37,500 nt of DNA, taken from NCBI RefSeq assembly GCF_014648995.1, contig NZ_BMSE01000035.1:1-37500 (forward strand), given 5' to 3'. This document shows, piece after piece, positions 15,414 to 24,700 of this stretch (the first letter of the stretch is position 1; each line of letters opens with the position of its first letter). Made by a program: the position numbers and the translations under genes. The stretch comes from Streptomyces massasporeus (GTDB lineage: Bacteria; Actinomycetota; Actinomycetes; Streptomycetales; Streptomycetaceae). The notes beneath the pieces are model-generated. The model did not search any database and was not told the origin of the DNA. It was given only the letters and a program-made list of their open reading frames with translations.

Positions 15414-15767
15414 GTGAACCGGGACCTGTCCGGTCCAGCCGACACGATCCCCCAGCCCTGGAGAACAACCAAGAACCTTCCCGGCAAGCACGGCACCACC
15501 CGCTACCTGACCCGGCTGACGGACAAGGAGAAGAAGAAGGCGAACAACCGCAAAGCCTGCCCGTCGAGCCTGGAGCGTCCGCCGGGCAAGCAGTGTGACG
15601 AGTACCCTTTCCAGTCGACCTGGCAGGGTGCCGCGACCGGAAGCGGGGACTTCAGCCGGCGGGTGATCGACAAGGATCAGAACAGGCTGGGCGGAGGGGC
15701 CCTGAAGAACCTCTACTTGTTCAACCGCATCGTCGAAAAGGACCGGTTCCTGGTGTGGATCAAGTAG
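15414..15767 (+). pseudogene. NucA/NucB-type deoxyribonuclease domain, C-terminal fragment of a larger toxin or nuclease
   Basis: The frame from the GTG at 15414 reads KHGTTRYLTRLTDKEKKKAN, then NRKACPSSLERPPGKQCDEY and CDEYPFQSTWQGAA, GDFSRRVIDKDQNRLGGGAL, and ends RIVEKDRFLVWIK. CDEYPFxSTWQGA and the following N-x-x-GGG motif are the conserved centre of PF14040 (NucA/NucB), a non-specific DNase domain often found at the C-terminus of secreted polymorphic toxins in actinomycetes. Here it has no signal peptide, no delivery domain and no convincing ribosome site, so it is most likely the surviving 3' end of a larger gene. The gene 34 bases downstream is the candidate immunity gene. Confidence 0.65.
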
Positions 15768-15801
15768 GGGCCCAGCCGTGCAGCGGAAAGGAAGCCAGCA
15801 G

Positions 15802-16305
15802 ATGAGCCGTCAGGTCGCTTACGGCCGCGGTCTCGTGCCGGTCGCATACCACCAGTTCCTCATCAGTGACGAGGACGGACCGGCCGCTGCGGACCTGCCC
15901 GCTGTCCACAACGGCCTCCTCGAGGTCACCGACGGTGAAATCGCGGTGCTTACCGGCGTCAGTAACGGCGACGTCGACGTCACGGTCACCCTTCACGCGA
16001 CAGAGCCTGTCCTCGGCGACGAAGACTGGCAGGAGATCGTCGAGATCTCCGCGCACTCTGCTTCGGGCGAGCTCATGGTCCGCGCCATGATGGACGACCT
16101 GGACGAAGAACTCCCCGTCCTGTCCTTCAACGGCCCAGGCGACTACCGGATACGCGTTCACGCTCGCGGCCGTGACACCGCTGTCGACGTGACGCCTGAA
16201 CAGGTCACCGAGTGGTACCTCGTTCAAGCCTGGCCTGCTTCCTCGCAGGATGTGACGGTGCTGCGCCAGCGCGACTCATATGGAGCGTCACACCGCGCGC
16301 GCTGA
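15802..16305 (+). CDS. Hypothetical acidic protein, candidate immunity protein, 167 aa
   Basis: An acidic beta-rich cytoplasmic protein: MSRQVAYGRGLVPVAYHQFL, DGEIAVLTGVSNGDVDVTVT, LGDEDWQEIVEISAHSASGE, GPGDYRIRVHARGRDTAVDV and TEWYLVQAWPAS. No domain family is recognised with certainty. Position and composition fit an immunity protein: it starts 34 bases after a NucA/NucB nuclease C-terminus, is small and negatively charged, and is followed at once by a strong terminator. I chose the ATG at 15802 because AAAGGA lies 8-9 bases upstream; a GTG at 15778 is in frame but poorly supplied. If the toxin is dead, this would be an orphan immunity gene. Functional assignment is inference. Confidence 0.6.
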   Translation: MSRQVAYGRGLVPVAYHQFLISDEDGPAAADLPAVHNGLLEVTDGEIAVLTGVSNGDVDVTVTLHATEPVLGDEDWQEIVEISAHSASGELMVRAMMDDLDEELPVLSFNGPGDYRIRVHARGRDTAVDVTPEQVTEWYLVQAWPASSQDVTVLRQRDSYGASHRAR

Positions 16306-16322
16306 CCCACAGCTCAGTTGAT

Positions 16323-16368
16323 TGTCTGCCCGCCCATCGCTCGCCGGCGAGCGATGGGCGGGCAGACA
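16323..16368. terminator. 46-bp perfect palindrome (bidirectional terminator)
   Basis: Two 23-base arms (16323-16345 and 16346-16368) are perfect reverse complements with no spacer; the arm starts TGTCTGCCCGCCCATCGC. It begins 17 bases after the stop at 16305, so it should terminate that gene. An IS5-family insertion starts two bases beyond it. Confidence 0.8.
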
Positions 16369-16370
16369 TG

Positions 16371-17241
16371 CTAAGACTGCGTCCTACGTGGTGAGGTGTC
16401 GTTGACTCGTCTATGAGGCGGGGTACGTGGAGTTGGATTGTCCCGGACGGGCTGTGGGAGATCGCGAAGCCGCTGATCCCACCGTCGAGGGTGCGGCCGC
16501 AGGGCGGCGGAACGCAGGACACACCTGATGAGACGCTGTTCGCGGCCATCATCTACTTCCTGGTCAGCGGCTGCGCATGGCGCCAACTACGCCGTGCTTC
16601 GGCATATCGAAGTCGATTGCGCACCGCCGGTTCTTGATCTGGTCCAGAGCCGGCGTCTGGGGCCGCCTGCACGAAGCCGTGCTGCACCGACTCGATGACG
16701 CCGGCCTCATCGGCGTCACCCGCGTCGTCCTGGACACCGCCCACGTCCGCGCTAAAAGGGGGCGAACACACAGGTCCGAGCCCCGTGGACCGCGGCAAGC
16801 CGGGTTCCAAGATGCACATCTTGTCGGACGCGAACGGACTGCCCCTGGTCGTAGGCATCTCGGCCGGCAACACCCACGACAGCGAAGGCCTGAAGCCCAT
16901 GATCAAGGGTCCCCAAACGAGACACGACCCTCGCAACGGCAGGTACTTCAAGCCCCAACGCCTTCACGCGGACAAAGCCTACGACCGCCCCGACCTGCGC
17001 AGATGGCTCAGATGGAAACGGATCGGAGTACGCATCGCCCGCAAAGGGATCGAATCCAGCCAACGATTAGGACGCCGACGCCGGGTCATCGAGCGGACCA
17101 TGTCCTGGCTGTCCGGCTACCGCAGACTCAGCCCACGCTACGAACGCCATCCCCACAACTACCTGGCCTTCCTCGGGCTCGCCGCCGCCATCTGCTGCTA
17201 CAAGCGACTCGTCCGCCTCACCACGTAGGACACGGTCTTAG
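16371..17241 (+). mobile_element. IS5-family insertion sequence, ~871 bp
   Basis: The terminal inverted repeats are 16371-16396 and 17216-17241, each 26 bases with two mismatches; the left begins CTAAGACTGCGTCCTACGTG. They enclose one transposase-coding region. Direct target duplications are not certain: the outermost bases CTAAG/CTTAG may include a TAA/TTA-type target. The copy is whole, although its transposase carries two frameshifts. It lies between two long palindromes, 16323-16368 and 17390-17442. Confidence 0.85.
16413..17228 (+). pseudogene. IS5-family transposase with two compensating frameshifts
   Basis: DDE transposase read across three frames. Segment 1 (from 16413) gives LVSGCAWRQL and the N-terminal helices. 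Segment 2 (~16590-16755) gives PCFGISKSIAHRRFLIWSRA then LHRLDDAGLIGVTRVVLDTA, including the first catalytic Asp. Segment 3 (~16757-17228) gives GPSPVDRGKPGSKMHILSDA, LPLVVGISAGNTHDS, RLHADKAYD and RKGIESSQRLGRRRRVIERT (second Asp and Glu). The first break looks like one missing C in WRQLPPCF (CTACGCCG for CTACCGCCG); the second like one extra A in GCTAAAAGGGGG. Together they restore the frame. Either the copy is dead or these are homopolymer errors; a programmed shift is less likely because two opposite shifts are needed. Confidence 0.85.
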
Positions 17242-17389
17242 TGCTGACCCGTGAGCGCCGGGAGCTGTTGCGCGAGCGGCGGTGGTCGACGGGCGCGGTG
17301 CCCACGGCACCGGCAGCTGTAGGGCGGCGAATTCAGACTCGAGCGCGGCCGGGGCGGCGCCGGTAGGGAAGGCGGTCGTGTCGCATTTT

Positions 17390-17442
17390 GCAGGTGGGCC
17401 CCTGCCGATGACACGACGTGTCATCGGCAGGGGCCCACCTGC
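17390..17442. terminator. 53-bp near-perfect palindrome (bidirectional terminator)
   Basis: Two 26-base arms (17390-17415 and 17417-17442) flank a single central A; the left arm starts GCAGGTGGGCCCCTGCC. It lies about 140 bases downstream of the last minus-strand gene of the RHS operon (stop at 17586) and is the probable end of that transcript. The stretch between the IS end at 17241 and this palindrome contains no supported gene. Confidence 0.75.
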
Positions 17443-17585
17443 TCAGAGTGCCCTAGCTAGTTTTCATAGCCCCCGGCAGGCGTCGAGAAAGGCCCGTGCT
17501 CCGGCCAGGAGTTCGACTCTTGTCACGTCTCCGGGGTCCCGCGCGGCGGAGAGGGTCGCGCTCCCTCTCGCGGTGCACGCGGTCG

Positions 17586-18098
17586 TCATTCCTGGTTGCC
17601 GGTGACACCACCCGCCGGATCCGACACAAGCGCTCGGAGTTCGTCAAGGGCCGGGTTCTCCGCAAGAGCCGGACGGCTCTCCACTAGGTAGGCGACGCCG
17701 GAGGCGACGAAGGCGCGCACCGCGGCGGTGTAATCCTCGAACGGGCATGTTGGAGGCACGGCAGGTGTTCGGTGCGGCGAAGTAAACCTGACCCGATCGC
17801 CCACGAGTTTGAGGTGAATCACGTAGGAGTTCTCGGTGAAATTGATCTCCGCCGAGCCGCCCGTGCGTAGCTCCTGCAGGGTGTACGCCAAGGTGAACAT
17901 GATGTCGACGAGCGGTTCCCGCGTCTTGGACAGAAACGCGTGCCCGCCCACCTTGAAGTCAATCTGGTACGCGAACCATCCGTAGCGCAGATCCGTCGCG
18001 CTGAGGGTGGCGAGCCTGGTCAGCCCTTCCCGCCAGGCACGCGCGGCACCAGCAGGAATATCGCTGTCGCTGTCGGGTGTGAAGTCGATGTACAGCAA
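17586..18098 (-). CDS. Putative immunity protein, paralogue 2, 170 aa
   Basis: A soluble, mildly acidic protein that is clearly homologous along its whole length to the gene upstream (18135-18623), at roughly half identical residues. Shared blocks include FTPDS, LATLSATDLRYGWFAYQIDF against LANLSTTDLRYEFFEYPVDF, HAFLSKTREPLVDIMF, INFTENSYVIHLKLVGDRVR and CPFEDYTAAVRAFVASGVAY. No known domain is recognised. The start appears to be a TTG at 18098 with AGGA upstream; no ATG or GTG fits the conserved N-terminus. It is the last gene of the operon, 36 bases after its paralogue, and has a ~10-residue tail the other lacks. Tandem divergence of this kind is typical of immunity genes behind a toxin; the role is inferred from position. 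Confidence 0.7.
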   Translation of the reverse strand: MLYIDFTPDSDSDIPAGAARAWREGLTRLATLSATDLRYGWFAYQIDFKVGGHAFLSKTREPLVDIMFTLAYTLQELRTGGSAEINFTENSYVIHLKLVGDRVRFTSPHRTPAVPPTCPFEDYTAAVRAFVASGVAYLVESRPALAENPALDELRALVSDPAGGVTGNQE

Positions 18099-18134
18099 GT
18101 CCTGTCCTGGTCAGGAGACGTGTGTGGCCTGCGA

Positions 18135-18623
18135 TCAAATGTCTGCTAGTTCTCGTAGTGAACTCATCGCCGGGTTCCGGGCCAGTGCCGGATAGTGATG
18201 TTCGAGGTACTCCACGCCGGTGGTGATGAATGACCGGGCCTCGGATACGTACTCGTCGAACGGGCAGCTGGGATGAGGCGTTGGCACACCACGCCGGGTA
18301 GAGGTGAACTGCACCTGATCGCCCACGAGTTGCAGCTGGATGACGTAGGTGTTCTCCGTGAAATCGATCTTCGCCGCCCCGACGGTCCGCAGGCTTTTCA
18401 TCGAGTGCCCCAGGCTGAACATGATGTCGATCAATGGGGGCCGAGCGGCCGAAAGGAACGCGTGTCCGTCCACGGTGAAGTCGACCGGGTACTCGAAGAA
18501 CTCGTAGCGCAAATCTGTCGTGCTGAGATTCGCCAGGTCGATTCGGCCGGCCTCCCAGGCCTTCTCGTATCCGGAGCCGATATCCCTGCGACTGTCTGGC
18601 GTAAAAGTGATCTTGAGGCTCAT
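18135..18623 (-). CDS. Putative immunity protein, paralogue 1, 162 aa
   Basis: A small soluble protein: MSLKITFTPDSRRDIGSGYE, LANLSTTDLRYEFFEYPVDF, DGHAFLSAARPPLIDIMFSL, AAKIDFTENTYVIQLQLVGD and CPFDEYVSEARSFITTGVEY. It lacks a signal peptide and membrane helices, so it would act in the cytoplasm. The ATG at 18623 lies 89 bases after the RHS stop (18713) on the same strand, and the paralogue at 18098 follows. In RHS and other polymorphic-toxin loci the gene immediately after the toxin usually encodes the cognate immunity protein, and this is the natural candidate. The family is not one I can name. Confidence 0.75.
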   Translation of the reverse strand: MSLKITFTPDSRRDIGSGYEKAWEAGRIDLANLSTTDLRYEFFEYPVDFTVDGHAFLSAARPPLIDIMFSLGHSMKSLRTVGAAKIDFTENTYVIQLQLVGDQVQFTSTRRGVPTPHPSCPFDEYVSEARSFITTGVEYLEHHYPALARNPAMSSLRELADI

Positions 18624-18712
18624 TTATCCGTCCCTTATTGTGAGGTCCGCGTCTGCCGGGGGCGGCGTAGGTGCTGTTCTGCTCCGCATCCGCCCCCGGC
18701 TCAAACGGTGAT

Positions 18713-21700
18713 CTAAATGGGGTGAGCGGTTCGCAGGGAGCCGTCGTCGTTGAGGATCACCCTGATACCCGTCGAGATTCCGCCGCCGTCATCCTCGGAG
18801 AGCCTTCCGATCGTCTTTCCAGGGCCGAAATTGTATTCGTATACCGTGCCGTCACGGTCGCCGTTCTTGAGTGCTGTTCCATTCCCGACTGCTTCCTGAA
18901 TGCGCTTCTTCAGTTTGTCGCCCTTGACGAATTTCCCCTCGAATACGCCCTTGTCGGGGCCGTATTCCTTTCCGCTCGTGCGGTGCCGGTTAAGGACATG
19001 CTGCCATCCGTCGTACTCGGGCGTGGACCACTTCACGATCGGACGCGCCTTCGCGGCCTTCGCGACGTCCGCGACCCGCTCGAGGTCCTTCAGCTGGTCG
19101 GGCAGCTTGATGAAGTCGCCGACGATCGGGAGGAGGCCGATCGCGCCCAGGCTCGCGCCGAGCGTGTCGCCTTCGTCGGCCGAGCGCTTGACGTCGTAGC
19201 CGTCGCAGCCGGCTCCGAGGACAGGGATCCAGCCGCAGCCGACGAGCAACAGTTCCTTGACCAGCTCGGGGTTGCCCTGTTCACCGATCAGGCCCGGGCA
19301 GGCCGGGTAGCCGGAGCTCGTTCCGCCGCAGCTGTTGCCGGTGTTGGTGTTGTTGTCGGTCATGGGCGGTGCGGCACTGGTCGCGGAGCACGCGTTCATG
19401 CCCATCGCGTAGTAGCACGTCGACGTGCCGGTGCTGGCGTAGGTGGCGGTGCCGCTCCCGCCGCCGCCGCTCCCACCGCCGCCACCGCCGCTGCCACCGC
19501 CGCTGCCACCGCCGCCGCCACCACCACCGTTGAGAACGTCGCCCACGACGCCCAGCACGGCTCCGACCGTGCCGCCGATCACGGTGCCGATGATGCCGAG
19601 CAGGTCGCCCAGGCCGCCGCCGCCCTTCTTGAGGCCCGTCGGGTCGCTGAAGGTGACGGGGCTGTTGTCCGCGTAGGCGTAGCCGTTCATGGACTGGTGC
19701 TGGTCGAGTGAGAGCACCGGGTCGACGCTGACGAACTGGCCGATTCCGGGGTCGTACTCACGCGCTCCGACGTGGGTGAGACCCGTGGCGGCGTCGGCCG
19801 GCTTGCCCAGGAAGCCCTTGTCGTCCGGCCAGGTGGTCGCCTTCGGGCCACGCGAGGCACCGAACGGCGACGTGTAGCGCTTGACGACGGCGAACGTCGT
19901 GGCGTCCATGGCTATTGAGGACGTGCCGTGGTGGTCGGCGGCCAGGAAGCTCAGTTTGCTTCCCGATGTGCCGCTGACAGCGGTCCTGCATGCGATGCTC
20001 TGGCCGTTGGCGGTGTAGTAGCGCGTGCCGGAGAGGGTCTTGGCCGTCCCCTTGACCGTCAGGCGGACCTCGGTGGCACCGAGGTAGAGGACGGTGTCGC
20101 CGTCTCCCTTCGCACGACGGATGAGAAGCTCACCGTCGGCGTCGTAGAGGTAGCTGGTCTCGGCCGGTCCCTCGGTCGTCCTGGCCAGCTTGCCCTCGGC
20201 GTTCCAGTCGAGGGACTGCTGGGCGGCCGGTCCGGGCCGCTTGGTGGTGTTGCCGGTCTTGTCGTATTCGTAGTTCTGAGTGGTGCTCCCGGTCGTCGTC
20301 TTGGTGAGGGGGTGCGGCTGGTTGGTGGGCGTGTTGCCGTAGGAGTAGTCGGTCGTGGTGGTTGCCGAGGCCGTGTGCTTGGTCTCGGTCTTGCGCTGAC
20401 CGGCTTCGTTGTAGGTGTACGACGTCCAGTACGGCGCCGCGCCGTCGATGTTCGTCTGGGTGCGCCCGGCAGCCGCGCAGTCGGGGGTCTTGGGCGTCCA
20501 GGCCTCGGTGAGACGGCTGTGGCCGTCGTAGGCGAAGCACTGGTAGTCGGGCTTGGTGGTGCCGCCCTGTGTGGTGCCGTCGAAGATCGACGTGACGTTG
20601 CCCGCGGCGTCCTGCTTGAACTTCAGCTCCTGCGGCATGTAGCCGTGCACGTCGTCGGTGACGTAGGAGCGCACGAGGCGCCGGGTTCCTGCCTCGTAGT
20701 CGTAGTTGAGGTACGCCTTCTTCGCGGTGGCTGTGCCGTCCGTGCCGAGAGCGAGCTGACGCAGGTCGCCCTGCGGCGAGAACGTGGCGCCCTGGAGATA
20801 TCCGCTCGTGCCCTTGGACGTGAGCTGCTGGCCGGTCGCGTTGTACGTGTAGGAGACCGTCTCCGCGGGCAGTCCGCCGACCGCGGGCTGCGCGGCCTGC
20901 GAGACCGTGCCGTCGAGGCGGTAGCCGGTGGAGAATGACAGCGTCTTCGGGACGCCCGCCTTCACCAGCTCATCATCGTCCGGCAGCGAGAACTGGGTGC
21001 TCTCGACCTGGTACTGGGCCGAGTACTTGGTGACCGTCGCGGTGTACGCCTTGCCGGTGACACCCCCGTCGTAACGGGTCGCTGTGTCCTGGTGCCCCTT
21101 GGCCAGGGTGTCGAAGGTCCACGCAGCGAGCTTGTTGGCGTCGGTCTTGCTGGTCTTCCACAGGCCGGTCCTGCGGCCCAGGTCGTCGTACTCGGTGAGA
21201 AGGCTGCGCCCCTCAGAGTCCGTCGACTTGATCTGCCGGTCCAGCGTGTCGAACTCCGGCTGTGTGGTGCCGGTGTCCGGGTCCGTCGACTTGCGGACAC
21301 GGCCGAACAGGTCGTACTCGTAGGACCACGTGGCCTTGTCCGGCCCGGTGATGGTCTTCTGCAGACCGCCTGGAGTGTAGGTGTATCCGGTGGTGGTGTA
21401 GGCACCTTCAGGCTTGGGACTGCCGTACTCGCGACGCTCCGTGGTCTGCCCGAGCGCGTTGGTTACCACCGCCGTGGCCTGGCCACCGGCCGGCGCGGTG
21501 CTGGTCACCGTGTCCCCGGTGTAGGTGTTCTCGACCGACCAACGCGTGACGCTGGAGGTCTTCATCACCTCCTTGACGATCCGGCCTGCACCGTCGTACG
21601 TGGTGTCGGTCTGCCGAGGTGCCTGTCCACCGTCGATCTGCACCGCCGTGCCCGACGGTGCGGACTTCTCGTCCCAGATGTCGGACTGCCGGGAAACGGC

Positions 21701-24700
21701 CAGCCCCCGCGAGTCGTACAGCGTCTGGCTGATCAGCCGCCCGCCGACCGGCGTCGCTGACTGCACCTGGCGCGTACGCAGCAGTGAGTCGAAGATCTCG
21801 TAGGTGGTGTTGTAGCCAGACCCGTCGCCCTTGAGCGTGCTGGTCGCCACCCACGGCATCGCCGAGTTCGTAACCTTGTACTCGTAGGTGTGGTTCGGCG
21901 TCTTGTTCAGGGCCTTGGAGCGGTTGGGCAGCCAGAGCTTGGTGAGTCGGCCCAGGCTGTCGAACTCGGATTCGGTGATCTTGCCGTTGGGGTCGGTGAC
22001 CTTCATGGCCGAGCCGGTTCCGATGTCCACCTTGGTGGTGGTCTTGAACTTCTTGGCGTCCTCGGTCGAGGTCGCTGTGAGCGGCCCGCTCCCGGCGGGT
22101 GTGTAGGTCGCGCTGGTGGTCGGCAGGTTGTTGGGGTTCTTCACGACCAGAGCGCGGCCGAGCGCGTCGAAGGTCGTGCTGGTGACCTTTTGCCAGGCTG
22201 GGGTGGCCCCGGAGTACGACTTCGCGCGGCCGGTCCAGGAGGCGTCGCCCCGGACCGGCTTCTGCGAGGCGCTCCAGCCGGTCGCGGCCGCGTCGTCGTA
22301 GACGATCGCGGTGTCCTCGATGACGTCACCGGGACGGGTGTGGTCCGCAGGCAGGTCGAGCGCCGAGTCCGCCACCGAGCAGAGCTTCGCGACCTTGCGG
22401 GTGCGTGACACAAGGGAGTTGATGCCCTCGTCGGCGTTGCGCGCGTACCAGGTACGCGTGCACGTCTCGTCACCGCTGACCGCGTCGTCGCCCTTGTCCT
22501 CGACCGTCTCGGGCATGCCGTGGCCGTCGTACGAGGTGACGGTGGTGCGGACGCGGTCCCTCGCGGTGCCACCGGACGTCACCCGGGTGCGCTCGTGCGT
22601 GGCGGCCGTGCGCACGTAATACGCCTCGGTGTCGGCATACGACTTGTGCTGCGTCGCGGTGCGCTCGGACCACGGGTCGGCGACCGAGCCGGACACCTCC
22701 GCAGTGCCGTCGTAGGTGACGGTCTCGCGTACGAATCCCGCGTACTGGTCCGAGTCGGTGATCTCGCCGGCCTTGATGCCGGTCACCTTGGAGGTTTTGC
22801 GCTTGTCCGGGTCGGGCGTCTTGCCGTCCGGGCCGAGGACGCGGTCGCCGTGCATGCCGCGCAGGTACACCGTGACCGTCTTGGACTGGGTGCCCTCGCT
22901 GACGCCGGTGAGGTGCGTGACCTTCTCGAAGCCGCGCCACATCGACCAGGTGCGCTTCTTGGCCGGCGTCATCGGGTCGTCGTCGTAGTGCCAGGCGCCG
23001 CCCCCGGAATACTGGTAGCTGTGCTGGACAGCCTCGGAGCCGCCGAACGGGTCTGTTGTCGAGACCGCGCTGACCGGGTACTTCTGGAACCAGTCGAGGA
23101 TCGGCTCCTGCTCGCCGTTGGGCGACCACTTGACCGGGTAGCAGCGCTTGGTGTTCTCGTCGACCTTGGGCATGGTCTGGCCGTAGACGCAGTCGGCCTC
23201 CATGTAGGACACGATCGTCTGGGCGCCGGCCTCGGAGACGATGGTCTTCAGCCGGGGCTTTTCGAACGACAGGATGTCGTCGGAGGGGCCGTCGACCCGG
23301 TTCGGCTTGAACTCGTGGGTGAACTTCACCGGGTCCATGGCGAGATCGGTGCCTCGCTTGCCGGTGTGCGTGATGGAGTCGAGCCACAGCGACTGGTCGG
23401 TGGAGTCACCGGTGTCGCCCGGGTCCAGGTACTGCTGCTTGAATGACCAGCCGTCGATCGCCGCGTACGCGGGCGTCGCGGCGGCAGCGTCCCACGCATA
23501 GGTGGTGACACCGGTCATCCGCTTGCGGGTGAAGAACGAGGGGCCTACGTTCCCGGTGCACTTGTCGCCTTCCTTGCAGATGGCGTCGTAGGGCACGTCG
23601 GGCCAGTTGTCCCGCTTGTCCTCGGTCAGCGCGTCACAGCCGGTGCCGCTGGCGAGGCAGCGCTCAGCGTAGGAGAAAACCACCTTGTTCGAGGCCGCCG
23701 GAGTGGCGGAGAACAGGGCACCCTTGCGCTGGCCGTAGCGGATCTCCTTCAGATAGCCGCCGCGGGTGTACGCGGTGCCGGTGTTGTCGTCACCGAGCTT
23801 GTCGTAGTGGTTGGTCTCGTCCTCGTACCAGTACGTGGAGGAGTTACCGTGAGTGTCCTCGACCAGGTCGAGGTTCCAGCGCCAGGCCTGCTTCTTGTCC
23901 CGGCCCGAGAAGCTCGAACCGTCGGAGTAGCCCGGCTCGCCCTCGTCGTCGCCGAACACCGGCACGGTCCACACCGACTTGGTGCGGTCGTCCGTACCCG
24001 CGCCCGGCAGCTTGTTCAGGCCGAAGGTGTAGACGGTGCCCTCACCGGTGGTGACGGTCCAGTACTCGCCGTTGTCGTCACCGTTGTCGGCGCCGGTGCG
24101 CCGCTCGACGGTGGAGGCGTCGTCGCTCTTCAGCCGCCACTTGCCGCTGGTGTCGTCCTTGACCAGCTCCGTGGCCTTGCCGTTCAGCACGATCGAGGCG
24201 TTCTCGTACTTCCAGCACAGGTCGTACTTGTCGTCCTGGCCGTCGTCGTCGCACGAGCCGTACTGCCGCTCGATGTACGACGAGGTGATGTCGAAGCCCT
24301 CGCCGAGCGCCGTGCCCTGGTTGTTCGTCGAGGCCGTGCGGCCGTCCACGCTGCCCGAGTCGTAGGAGATCTGCAGCTCCGGCTGCGGACCGGCCGCGGC
24401 TGGCGGGGTGCGCAGCGGGTACGACCAGGTGAACGTGCCGGACGAACCGCCCGCCTCCCAGGTCGAGGACGCCGAGAGCGGAGTCGCCCCCAGATCACCG
24501 GCGCCGGACTGTGATCCGGCCGCGAGTGCGAGGACCATCGTCGAGCCGGTGCTCGCGGAGCGGGCTGCGGGTGCGAAAGCCAGCGGTGCGCTCAGCTCGT
24601 CGGCGCCCCGCCTGTTCGTAGTTTCGAGTGGAAGCCGAGTACGGCATTTGGCCTTGGCGGGGTCGCTCAACGCACAGTCGGGCAGCTCCTGTATTTGCAG

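Noticed and set aside
16740..16765. Programmed frameshift in the IS5 transposase at AAAAGGGGG
   Set aside because: The sequence is slippery, but the shift needed here is +1 and it compensates an earlier opposite shift at ~16590, which fits indels better than programmed recoding.
19447..19529. GCC/ACC-rich microsatellite-like stretch
   Set aside because: It codes for the poly-Gly/Ser hinge of the RHS toxin tip, so the repetition is explained by the protein.
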